Assembly: GCA_030036915.1 (NCBI GenBank)
Contig: JASHSC010000038.1
Location: forward strand, 1-7,697
Length of the DNA stretch: 7,697 nucleotides
Origin: Terriglobia bacterium
GTDB taxonomy: Bacteria; Acidobacteriota; Terriglobia; UBA7540
Direction: 5' to 3'
Shown: positions 1 to 6,428 of the stretch, in pieces
Layout: each line of letters opens with the position of its first letter
How positions within the stretch are numbered: position 1 is the first letter of the stretch
Translations under genes and position numbers: made by a program
The notes under the pieces: model-generated
What the model was told of the DNA's origin: nothing
Database searches by the model: none
The model's input: the letters and a program-made list of their open reading frames with translations, nothing else

Positions 1-752
1 TTACGGACCAGGAAAAAGAGGGCGCGCCATGCGGATTCGAGCGCCTGAAATGCGGAATAGTGCAGAAGCGCGCTCATTTGCGCGCTGGTGGCCAAATCCA
101 TCAAGGCCACGGCTTCAGCCTGGCGCGGGTCGGCCTTGGGAACAACGTGGGGAGCGATGATGCTCTTCACAAGCGAAGTGAGAGGATCGCTCCTGCCGGA
201 AGCGTGCGGCTGGCTGGCCTGTTTTTCCGTTGCCTCCAGCATCTCGCCCAGAAGATCGCCGGACACCGCTTGCTGAACGTCCTGGCTTGGATCCCTGCGC
301 TGAGCCGCAAGCGGTGGAGGCGCCGCGGGCGCGGTTCCGCGAATGCCCAGCGCCTCCGCGGTTTCGGCAAACGTATCCCGATCGCTGAGCTTTTCACGCG
401 TCTCGCGCAGTTTCTGAAAAAGCTCGACGTGGCGGAAGAGACTGTCCGGATGAAAATCCTCAAAGTCGTCGAATTTAAGTGAAACCTTGTGGCCACTCGC
501 GCTGCCCACGGGAATTTCCAGGCGCGGTGACATCTTCGCGAAAATGGAATCGAAATTGTCACGGTCAATCAGCGCGGGGCGGCGGTTCGCCAGCGCTTCG
601 CCAATCTCCACGAGCTTGCGATTTCCTCGGCCGCTGAAATCGCCCAAAAGGGCCACTCGAAATGGCGTTTCCGACCTGGCATTCTCGGAAAACTTTTCAC
701 GGCCTCCCGTTACGTCGAGATTGATTTCACCATAAGAGTTGCGATCGGGCAT
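1..752 (-). CDS. tssB/tssC: T6SS contractile sheath protein, TssB (VipA) domain apparently fused to TssC (VipB); 3' end outside window
   Basis: The product should polymerise as the cytoplasmic contractile sheath around the Hcp tube. The frame is open from ATG at 752 to the left edge, giving 250 visible residues. An SD site AAGGAGG (759-765) sits 6 nt upstream and supports this start. Residues about 28-136 look like TssB: a PFRVALLGDFSGR stretch (30-42), IDRDNFDSIFAKMSPRLEI (62-80) and a helical segment (about 104-136). TssB normally ends near 160-180 residues as a separate protein. Here a Pro/Ala/Gln-rich linker (about 140-188) leads into residues about 190-250, which resemble the beginning of the TssC core, notably the FQALESAWRALFFLV stretch (235-249), close to the TssC pattern FQ-LE-WRGL--LV. 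I read this as a TssB-TssC fusion. The TssB assignment is firm; the fusion is an inference because most of the putative TssC part is off the window. It is the last visible gene of the minus-strand run, 191 nt after the repeat-protein gene. Confidence 0.83.
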   Translation of the reverse strand, partial: MPDRNSYGEINLDVTGGREKFSENARSETPFRVALLGDFSGRGNRKLVEIGEALANRRPALIDRDNFDSIFAKMSPRLEIPVGSASGHKVSLKFDDFEDFHPDSLFRHVELFQKLRETREKLSDRDTFAETAEALGIRGTAPAAPPPLAAQRRDPSQDVQQAVSGDLLGEMLEATEKQASQPHASGRSDPLTSLVKSIIAPHVVPKADPRQAEAVALMDLATSAQMSALLHYSAFQALESAWRALFFLVR

Positions 753-943
753 GGAGGCCCTCCTTACCTCAGCAATTTGGATTTGTCGCTTGCATTTGGG
801 ATCGAATAACCAAGGAATTGTATGCTCATTGCCTCCGCCATCCAAGTCCTGATTTGCCCCGAGTGAGTTTCAGGAGGTGGAGCGAGCCCTGCGCCGTCAA
901 TCTCATGAGCAATGGAAGCCTTCGCTACCTCGAAAGCAGCAAT
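753..943. other. Intergenic gap before the sheath gene
   Basis: There is no convincing gene in these 191 nt. On the minus strand a 21-codon reading frame (829 to 764, beginning MSIQFLGYSI) ends in a TAA that overlaps the SD of the sheath gene (TAAGGAGG). Its own GGAGG lies only 2 nt before its ATG, which is too close for a normal start. I see no terminator-like hairpin with a T-run, so read-through from the upstream gene is plausible. Confidence 0.4.
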
Positions 944-1423
944 TCACATGATGATACCCACCCAATCGTCCTCAAGATTGAATTCGTTCAAGCTGCCCGC
1001 CGCGTTCTTCAGAAAATACCCCTTCCATTCACCTGTCACGTCAAAAAGGTTGTAGCCCTCCCGCTTGTTGTCGACTGCAAAGGCCACCCACTCGAGTTGG
1101 AGGTCGAATAGCAGGAAGACGCCCTTATTGGGCGTATTGACGACGTACCCCGCCAACTCCGAATCTGGCGTCCAACGGCGCAACCCGGAATATTGGTCGG
1201 TTTTTTTGGGATCAAGCCCGGGATTTTCGACCGGGCTGAGTGAAGTGTTGGAGAGCGGGTCCATGGAGCGAGAAAATCTCGGATGGATGTTTACGTTGCG
1301 CAACGGGTTGAGCGAAGGGTTGAACTTCGGGCTCAAGGAGGCGTTTCCCTTGGGATTGATCCTGGGATTGAAAAGGGGATTGATGTTGGGGTTGAACTTG
1401 GCGCGCTCCGGATAGCCGGGCAT
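944..1423 (-). CDS. Unrecognised 159-residue protein with Asn-Pro octapeptide repeats and 21-residue E/D-W repeats
   Basis: I do not recognise the family. The start is ATG at 1423, with an SD-like GGAAGGAT (1428-1435) 4 nt upstream. There is no signal peptide or membrane segment, so a cytoplasmic protein is likely. Residues 9-72 are eight uninterrupted octapeptides that all end in Pro, for example KFNPNINP, LFNPRINP and KFNPSLNP. The approximate pattern is x-x-N-x-x-(I/L/M)-(N/S/D/H)-P, and the first eight residues of the protein form a ninth slot without the motif. Residues about 81-159 contain a second repeat class: ELAGY (89), EWVAF (111), EWKGY (132) and DWVGI (153), spaced 22, 21 and 21 residues, with W84, F106, F127 and F148 five residues ahead of each E/D. 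This suggests stacked beta-hairpins. The gene lies between two T6SS structural genes on the same strand, so a T6SS-linked role (accessory, adaptor or cargo) is possible but unproven. The repeat-bearing coding reading is supported by in-phase periodicity in this frame. Confidence 0.75.
   Translation of the reverse strand: MPGYPERAKFNPNINPLFNPRINPKGNASLSPKFNPSLNPLRNVNIHPRFSRSMDPLSNTSLSPVENPGLDPKKTDQYSGLRRWTPDSELAGYVVNTPNKGVFLLFDLQLEWVAFAVDNKREGYNLFDVTGEWKGYFLKNAAGSLNEFNLEDDWVGIIM
947..1183 (-). repeat. About four degenerate 21-22-residue units, E/D-W-x-G-aromatic repeat
   Basis: These are codons 81-159 of the repeat protein. Anchor residues recur at regular spacing: W84/F106/F127/F148, then E89/E111/E132/D153 and L90/W112/W133/W154. 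Glycine or alanine follows two residues after the W, and an Asn-x-x-Gly-like turn links units. The pattern is seen only at protein level; the DNA units are strongly diverged. Confidence 0.65.
1208..1399 (-). repeat. Eight tandem 24-nt coding units (octapeptide repeats)
   Basis: These are codons 9-72 of the repeat protein: eight 24-nt units with no spacer. The first two units (1376-1399 and 1352-1375) are clearly similar at DNA level, both ending in ATCAATCCC on the minus strand. Later units are more diverged, for example RFSRSMDP and LSNTSLSP. Unit length is conserved exactly while sequence varies, which points to a structural constraint on the protein as well as ancestral tandem duplication. 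Confidence 0.85.
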
Positions 1424-1520
1424 TCGAATCCTTCCCTTTCACCTTCCGGATCTCAACCCATTGTTTCCGGGGCTTCGCGAGATACCTGGAGGTTTGCCTC
1501 CCATCGCTCGGTTGCCCACG

Positions 1521-1534
1521 CGGACAAATGTCCG
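1521..1534. promoter_or_regulatory. Short perfect inverted repeat, possible operator
   Basis: CGGACA and TGTCCG are perfect reverse complements separated by AA. The site lies about 100 nt upstream of the start of the octapeptide-repeat gene, where a repressor or activator could act. A 6-bp arm can occur by chance in this length of sequence, so the functional reading is weak. Confidence 0.2.
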
Positions 1535-1592
1535 TGCCGCTCGTGTTGTGCTGCGGGTGAGGTGCGCAGACTCTTCATCTTTAGGGTGATGA

Positions 1593-1643
1593 AAGGGGTG
1601 CGGCACAATGGGATGAACACCAGCGATCAGGGAAGGGGTGCGG
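1593..1643. repeat. Pair of 11-nt direct repeats, 40 nt apart
   Basis: AAGGGGTGCGG occurs at 1593-1603 and again at 1633-1643. The copies are in the same orientation, and the start-to-start distance is 40 nt, close to four helical turns. Placement upstream of the octapeptide-repeat gene would suit a regulator binding one DNA face, but this is speculative. Confidence 0.35.
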
Positions 1644-1677
1644 GCCGACAAAATCCTAGCCTGTATCCGCGCACCGG

Positions 1678-2028
1678 TTACATTGAACCGAATATTTTGG
1701 CAACGCCGGAATGATCCAAGGCGCGATGACCACCGCCTGGAAGCTCAACCTCAGTCCTATCCGATAGGAAGAGGACCCGCCCGAGGAGTCTTCCTTCCAG
1801 AGTTAAGTCGGCGATCGCCTCCAACACCGGTTTCTTGCTTTCGGCGTCCGGTTGTTTACCTGTCTTGTGAGTCTGGATCAACAATTTGCCGGTGGGGAGG
1901 CGGGCTACCCCCGCCCAGCGAAAATCAGCCTTCCGGTCCATCTCAAGAAGCGCCCCCCGCTCTTCGATTGCTTCCGTGATTTGTTGAACGGCTTCTTCCA
2001 TTCGCTCGAGAAGCTCACTATCTGTCAT
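1678..2028 (-). CDS. Unrecognised 116-residue protein in T6SS locus
   Basis: I do not recognise a family. The start is ATG at 2028, preceded by a strong SD (GAGGAGG within 2032-2040, about 4-5 nt away), which makes this a credible gene despite its size. There is no signal peptide or membrane segment. Residues about 4-30 (LLERMEEAVQQITEAIEERG) are predicted to be an amphipathic, probably coiled-coil helix. The rest looks like a small alternating beta/alpha domain with hydrophobic strands (KLLIQTHK, GRLLGRVLFLSD), a PGGG turn and a short hydrophobic C-terminus ending IFGSM. It sits 175 nt after tssM and 254 nt before the octapeptide-repeat gene on the same strand, so it is probably co-transcribed with the T6SS genes. 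It could be an accessory protein, chaperone or adaptor; nothing in the sequence decides between these. Confidence 0.7.
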   Translation of the reverse strand: MTDSELLERMEEAVQQITEAIEERGALLEMDRKADFRWAGVARLPTGKLLIQTHKTGKQPDAESKKPVLEAIADLTLEGRLLGRVLFLSDRTEVELPGGGHRALDHSGVAKIFGSM

Positions 2029-2203
2029 CCAACCTCCTCAACTACATAATCCACTCCGCACCTTCACGCGCGGAGTCCACCGGGTCTGTCGCAGTTTTTC
2101 CTGTTCGCAAACGGCTTGTTTTGCCACCCGTGCCGGTCAGTTGCGCTCCATAGCATCATTCAACCCAGGCAGAGAAATCAACAGGAATCTTAGGAAATAC
2201 CAC
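2029..2203. other. Intergenic gap after tssM
   Basis: These 175 nt are much longer than the roughly 10-nt gaps between tssK, tssL and tssM. They hold a hairpin near the downstream gene (2053-2076) and no gene. A weak sigma70-like pair on the minus strand (TTGATT at 2176-2181, TGATGC at 2153-2158, 17-nt spacer) is visible, but the -10 is poor and I do not call it a promoter. No T-tailed terminator follows tssM. Confidence 0.35.
2053..2076. promoter_or_regulatory. Inverted repeat in the leader of the 116-codon gene
   Basis: ACTCCGC (2053-2059) and GCGGAGT (2070-2076) pair perfectly over 7 bp with a 10-nt loop. It lies about 25 nt before the ATG of the unrecognised gene. In the minus-strand RNA it would form a hairpin just upstream of the SD. 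There is no U-run after it, so it is not a standard rho-independent terminator. It might be an operator or an mRNA structure affecting translation, or chance. Confidence 0.3.
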
Positions 2204-5200
2204 CTAACCGGCTACATTGGAAACACACTTCATCGAAGTAAAGAAACCTTTTTGCAGAATGGGAGGCGCTCCGGATGTATCCAGGTCAAATTGTACGGTG
2301 ACGGGCTTGCCATTGGGTGCGGTCATGGGCCTCCCGTCCGCGACACGGAGCACCCACTCCACGTTATAGATGCCTCCGTTCTGAACCGTCTTGTCTGCGC
2401 TTGCAAAGAAATGGAAAACCCCCCAGGTTCCCGTGTAGCTCGGGAAGCCGAGAGGTGATCCGCCGGCAATCTTCACCGTCAGCGTGACGCCCGTCCCTCC
2501 ACCCGGCCAGGTGAACTGCTGGAACGAAGTATTTCCACCGGAATAACTCAGCTCCTGACCATCAATGTTCAAGGTGAGGCCCGTGACACTCTCCGTGGGA
2601 TGCGGGCGAAGTGAATACTTGAACTGAATTTGCTTGTCACCCCCGGAGTAGAGAGCCTTCTGCACGCTTGTGGCGCGATTGAAAAATGCCAGGAAGGCGG
2701 GATTTGGCGGCTGCGTCGCCTGGGGATTGGCGATGTAGCCTGGCCCCTCGGGAAGGAGAAGATTTTTCAAGGCTGAGGTGTAGTACTGGGAAAGTGCCCC
2801 CGAGCTGGGATTAAAGAAGCCATCCAAATCCTGAACCGTGTCTTCGCTGGTGGCTTGTGGATTAAAGGGAAACTTGGAAGTAAGCGGGCTCATCTGCGCG
2901 CACAATCCCGCGCCGCTCACGGGGCCGGGTTTGAGGACCGCTGCAATTGAAACAATGGGGGCCAGAAGAAGGTTCTGGACGATCTGGTCGACGTGGCCTT
3001 CCTGGTCAATCTTAAATCCCTGCCCGATTTGATTGGCGGCCTGCTTGGCACTTTGGGCATCGCTCTGGCACTGCGCTTTTGCCGCCTCTTTATCTCCGGG
3101 GGTCGTGTTTGCCCTGTCGAGACAGCTTTGGAGGCCGCTCAAACCTAGAATGTAAGGCTTGTTGGCGTCACCGATATATTGATTCTGATCCTGGCATTTG
3201 GGGGATACGACTGTCTGGACTGGCTGGAATGCTTTGACCACGTCGGGTTGGTCAACTGCCGTGTTGTAAGCAGCGGTACAAAAGAGAGCCAACAGCGGCG
3301 ACTGGTTACCCGAGAGTTTCAGGAGCTTATCTGCGGAATCCCCCAGGCCACCGTAATGAACCACTCCGGCGCTTCTCAGGAAAGCGCGCCATTGATCGAT
3401 GTAGTCCTGCTGATACCGGTCGCGAAGGTCGGTGCCCAATTTTCCCAAATCAAAGTTGGCGGTTCCTTCCTGCCCCAGCACCCACTGCTCGCCGCTGAAA
3501 TATTTGGGAAGATTTTGAAGGGCATTTTGGACGAAAGTCCATCCACCTTTCGTGAATGCGCCGCTCACTTCGGTTCGATCGACTACCACCTCAGAAGACC
3601 CCGGGTATTCCTTGTTGAAATTGACCGGAGGATTAGCTTTGTCCGCCTCGGTCAGAACGCCGCGATAGACACGTTCCTCACCCGAGAACTGCGAGAGGTA
3701 ATTGCGCGCGCGCGCCACCACCAGGGTGTCGTACTCGGAAGAGTAGGGGTTTTGATCCTTCAACTCGTCACTGTAGAAATCGAATTGTTTTTGCGCCAGT
3801 TGGGCGCGGTCCTGATCAATTTCCCGCCCCGAACTCCAGGCTTTCATCAAAATGGGCGAGAGGAACAGCACCGTGCTCTTGTCGGAATTGGCGGTCGTGA
3901 TGAGATACGCCTTCAGGGTGTCGTAAGGGGGCGCATATTGATCCGTGGGAGTGGGTGCGGCGGGAAGCGAAGAGAGTGTCTGGATAAGATTCGCTTGCGC
4001 CTGCCCAAACAGCAGCAGTTTGAATTGTTGGAAATAAATGCTTAGAACATCCGGATAGAGGGAATCTCCAACAAATAATCCCCAACGCATGCTGAAGGGC
4101 CGGCCGTTCTTTCGATAATCCGATAAAGTCACCAGTGACTGTCGCAGAGCCTCCAGTTTGTTCAGTGAGTCCAGGGAGGGGAGTTGCTGGCCATTCAATT
4201 GAACATCGGAAAATCCTTGCGCGGCTGAGGCCGCCTGGCTTTCCAGGCTCTTGTTCCGGGCGAATGAGACGATGAATCCCAAAATGAAGATCAGCAGAAT
4301 TGCGGTTGCGCTTGCCAGCAGAATTCGTCTCCACACGCTGGTCTTTGTGCTGGCGGCGCTTGTGTCAAGCGCGCGGTTGTCCTTGAGGAAGATGTCACTG
4401 AAAATATGGGGAAGAAAAACCCATTGGGGAACTCTGCGGCTTTCGCCCGCTTCCGAAACCTGGCCTCGCTGGGGAATCATGGCCTTGGCCTTGCGGATAT
4501 CAAAGATGCTGGTGGCGCCCACATCCTCCACGGCGGCGGAGGACTGCGCCACGGATTCCTCTTGGGCAACTGTGGGGCCCGAGGTGGTGACCACCACGGG
4601 CCTTACGCCCGTAAAGTAGAATCCGCGCAGGAACGGGCCGGTGCGCAACTGGCTCGGCCGGCAAAGATCAACCAGCAACTGCACCAGCAAGGGTTTCAGC
4701 TTTCTGAACTCTCTGGGGAATTCATAGGTGGGGGGGAGCTTCGTGCCATCAAACTCCTGCGAAAGCATGGTGATGCGGCGGTCGGCAAGAGATTGAAACA
4801 GATAGTCGAACTCGGCAGAAATTCTGGCGCTTTCCTGCTCGGCATAAACGCCGGTGGCATAGGTCACCATGGAGAGCGTCGCGCCAAAAACCAGGGAAGC
4901 CTCGTCATTGGTGAAATTTCGAACGTAGTCCAGAAAAAATTGCAGGCGATCGGCGCGAGTGAAAAGCACGTAGACCGGCAGGCTGATGCCCAGCAATTGG
5001 GAGATTTCGCGAAGGCGCGTCCGGATGCGCTCGCTGCTGGCCGCAATGGCTTCTGCGGCGCCTTGCTTCATGAACGTCTCGCTATCCACGCAAACCACGG
5101 CGGCTCGAGGCGAGGGTGTGCCCTTGCCCAATACGGAGTGGAGCTGGTGGGGAGCCAGCTTCTTTATGAATTTCGCCCACCTGGGGGGATCCTGCAACAT

Positions 5201-5686
5201 CGGACCGCCGGCTTCCGCAAAAATGAATTGCCGGGAGTACCAGAGGTTTGCCGTCCGCGTGGGAATCGGGACTTTGTCCTGGACGGTCTGCCCGGCCAGC
5301 AACTCCGGCTCGAGCCCGGAGTGGACCATAATGCTGGTCTTGGCGGATCCGGGTTCACCCAGGACCAGGTAGAGCGGCAAATTTCCCACACGGGCATTAC
5401 GGCCGAGTTGCGAAGCCTGAAGGCGCGTCTCCGCTTCACGAATCAGGACGTCAATTTCATCGCCTCCGGCCGCGCCGGCGGGCATCATTTGCGCGCGTTC
5501 CTTGTCCCTGACAATGAACCACCAGATCACAATGACAAAAGCGATAAGCCCGATGAAGGCCAGGGCGCCGCGGAGTACCCAAAGGCTGCTTCCCTGCAAA
5601 TGCAGCCATGTGGCGATAAACCAAGCCAGTACCAGCCACAGAATGAATACAATCGACGCAATCCAATATTTCAACTGGGATTTCAT
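2204..5686 (-). CDS. tssM: T6SS inner-membrane core protein TssM (IcmF family)
   Basis: TssM forms the trans-envelope core with TssL and, in classical systems, the lipoprotein TssJ. I choose the ATG at 5686 (1160 residues) because AGGGAG (5692-5697) lies 5 nt upstream; an in-frame GTG at 5692 would add two residues but lies within that SD. Membrane segments are at about 7-28, 37-59 and 453-475. Between the second and third is the cytoplasmic domain: a Walker A motif GEPGSAKT (110-117) with its Lys and Thr intact, a Walker B-like strand AAVVCVDSE (195-203), the family stretch LPVYVLFTRADRL (236-248) and RGFYFTGVRP (354-363). After residue 475 comes a long periplasmic region. Near its end, FFNPSSGALSQYYTSALKNLL-like sequence and a beta-rich segment with NIDGQELSYSGG and TGTWGVFHFF resemble the IcmF C-terminal domain that contacts TssJ. 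Length is normal for the family and no frameshift is seen. It follows tssL with its SD overlapping the tssL stop, so translational coupling is likely. Confidence 0.96.
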   Translation of the reverse strand: MKSQLKYWIASIVFILWLVLAWFIATWLHLQGSSLWVLRGALAFIGLIAFVIVIWWFIVRDKERAQMMPAGAAGGDEIDVLIREAETRLQASQLGRNARVGNLPLYLVLGEPGSAKTSIMVHSGLEPELLAGQTVQDKVPIPTRTANLWYSRQFIFAEAGGPMLQDPPRWAKFIKKLAPHQLHSVLGKGTPSPRAAVVCVDSETFMKQGAAEAIAASSERIRTRLREISQLLGISLPVYVLFTRADRLQFFLDYVRNFTNDEASLVFGATLSMVTYATGVYAEQESARISAEFDYLFQSLADRRITMLSQEFDGTKLPPTYEFPREFRKLKPLLVQLLVDLCRPSQLRTGPFLRGFYFTGVRPVVVTTSGPTVAQEESVAQSSAAVEDVGATSIFDIRKAKAMIPQRGQVSEAGESRRVPQWVFLPHIFSDIFLKDNRALDTSAASTKTSVWRRILLASATAILLIFILGFIVSFARNKSLESQAASAAQGFSDVQLNGQQLPSLDSLNKLEALRQSLVTLSDYRKNGRPFSMRWGLFVGDSLYPDVLSIYFQQFKLLLFGQAQANLIQTLSSLPAAPTPTDQYAPPYDTLKAYLITTANSDKSTVLFLSPILMKAWSSGREIDQDRAQLAQKQFDFYSDELKDQNPYSSEYDTLVVARARNYLSQFSGEERVYRGVLTEADKANPPVNFNKEYPGSSEVVVDRTEVSGAFTKGGWTFVQNALQNLPKYFSGEQWVLGQEGTANFDLGKLGTDLRDRYQQDYIDQWRAFLRSAGVVHYGGLGDSADKLLKLSGNQSPLLALFCTAAYNTAVDQPDVVKAFQPVQTVVSPKCQDQNQYIGDANKPYILGLSGLQSCLDRANTTPGDKEAAKAQCQSDAQSAKQAANQIGQGFKIDQEGHVDQIVQNLLLAPIVSIAAVLKPGPVSGAGLCAQMSPLTSKFPFNPQATSEDTVQDLDGFFNPSSGALSQYYTSALKNLLLPEGPGYIANPQATQPPNPAFLAFFNRATSVQKALYSGGDKQIQFKYSLRPHPTESVTGLTLNIDGQELSYSGGNTSFQQFTWPGGGTGVTLTVKIAGGSPLGFPSYTGTWGVFHFFASADKTVQNGGIYNVEWVLRVADGRPMTAPNGKPVTVQFDLDTSGAPPILQKGFFTSMKCVSNVAG

Positions 5687-5691
5687 GGACA

Positions 5692-5697
5692 CTCCCT
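5692..5697 (-). promoter_or_regulatory. Ribosome binding site of tssM overlapping the tssL stop
   Basis: On the minus strand the bases read TAGGGAG followed by TGTCC and ATG. TAG (5696-5698) is the tssL stop codon and AGGGAG is the SD. The spacing of 5 nt favours the ATG at 5686 over the in-frame GTG at 5692, which would overlap the SD itself. Confidence 0.7.
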
Positions 5698-6418
5698 AAT
5701 GGGGCGCAACGGGGGCTATCGAATGTAATCCCGAAGCCCCCGAAATAAGCACGAATTTGAAACCGCCAAATAACACAATGGCAATCAGTAACGCTCCCAG
5801 TGTGCAAAAGAGGAGAGCTCGAACCCAGGGGTCAGAGGCGGGAGGGCGCGGGGCGTCTTTAGGGAGCATCCAATGCGGAGCTAGCGCGCCGGGCCTGCCC
5901 CGGAGATGTTGCAACTTCTCCATCACCGTGGACGCTACGGAACGCACGGCTTCCTGGCCGCTCATGCTGTACCGCCCCCGAAAACCCAGCCACAGGCAAA
6001 GATCAAAAATCTCGAGCACATCCACGCTTTGCGGCGAATCCCCTTTCGCCATCAGCCGGTCGATGCAACTAAAGAACATTTCTCCGGCCTGGTGGGTGCC
6101 GAACAATTCCTCCTGCAAAGGCATGCGCGGCCAGTCCGCGAAAAGAGGGTTGTTCGAGTTGAGGATGGATTCATCCAGAAACGCCACCACTGCGAAGGTG
6201 GCCAGGCGCACGTCGTCAGCAGCGTAGCCTCTTCGCGCCGCTTCCGCCTCCGCACTGCTGATGGCCCCCTTGACCTGATTTCGAAATGACAGGGCGTCCT
6301 TCACGGACTGACGGTTGGAGCGAAAGCGCGTAATGACCGTGAGGATTTCCTGATAAATCAACGCCAGGTTTGAACGTCCTGCCGGCCCCGATGGAACACC
6401 ACCCATTTGTGCGCCCAT
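5696..6418 (-). CDS. tssL: T6SS inner-membrane protein TssL (DotU family)
   Basis: TssL is a tail-anchored inner-membrane partner of TssM that contacts the baseplate through TssK and other subunits. The 240-residue product shows the DotU domain in residues about 17-175, with AVVAFLDESIL (76-86), PLQEELFGTHQAGEMFF (100-116) and the hallmark LEIFDLCLWLGFRGRYS (135-151). One membrane segment follows at about 200-226, leaving only a 14-residue periplasmic tail. There is no OmpA-like peptidoglycan-binding extension, so cell-wall anchoring must come from another protein if it occurs. The start at 6418 has an SD-like GAGAGG 6 nt upstream; an ATG at 6424 is out of frame. It begins about 10 nt after the tssK stop, and its own stop overlaps the tssM SD. 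The N-terminal 15 residues are low-complexity (Gly/Pro/Ser), and a later start at residue 5 (ATG) is possible but has no better SD. Confidence 0.95.
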   Translation of the reverse strand: MGAQMGGVPSGPAGRSNLALIYQEILTVITRFRSNRQSVKDALSFRNQVKGAISSAEAEAARRGYAADDVRLATFAVVAFLDESILNSNNPLFADWPRMPLQEELFGTHQAGEMFFSCIDRLMAKGDSPQSVDVLEIFDLCLWLGFRGRYSMSGQEAVRSVASTVMEKLQHLRGRPGALAPHWMLPKDAPRPPASDPWVRALLFCTLGALLIAIVLFGGFKFVLISGASGLHSIAPVAPH

Positions 6419-6428
6419 ACCATGCCTC

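Larger units (their letters stand above)
1424..1677. other. Intergenic gap with short repeats, no gene seen
   Basis: These 254 nt separate the two unrecognised genes. I see no supported reading frame. The gap contains a small hairpin GGAGG-TTTG-CCTCC (1488-1501), an inverted repeat CGGACA-AA-TGTCCG (1521-1534), and the 11-nt word AAGGGGTGCGG twice (1593-1603 and 1633-1643), exactly 40 nt apart. Any of these could be regulatory, but none matches an operator I can name. No clear promoter was found by eye. Confidence 0.4.

Noticed and set aside
60..482. Plus-strand 140-codon frame and a minus-strand 133-codon frame at 167-568
   Set aside because: Both overlap the TssB/TssC coding frame, which carries clear family motifs and a good SD; the alternatives are Arg-rich shadows.
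1208..1399. CRISPR-like array, because of regular 24-nt units
   Set aside because: The units are contiguous, coding in one frame and degenerate at DNA level, with no spacer-repeat alternation.
1283..1714. Plus-strand 143-codon frame containing V/I-G-rich repeats
   Set aside because: The apparent repeats (GIDPGIEKGIDVGVELG) are the complement of the Asn-Pro octapeptide units on the minus strand, and the frame has no SD or family match.
3179..4045. Plus-strand reading frame of 288 codons
   Set aside because: It is antisense to the periplasmic part of tssM, starts without a convincing ribosome binding site and has no recognisable domain.
4406..5728. Long plus-strand reading frame of 440 codons opposite tssM
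   Set aside because: It lies wholly antisense to the 5' half of tssM, whose family motifs are unmistakable. The translation is rich in Gly, Arg and His with no domain I recognise, as expected from the complement of a GC-rich gene.
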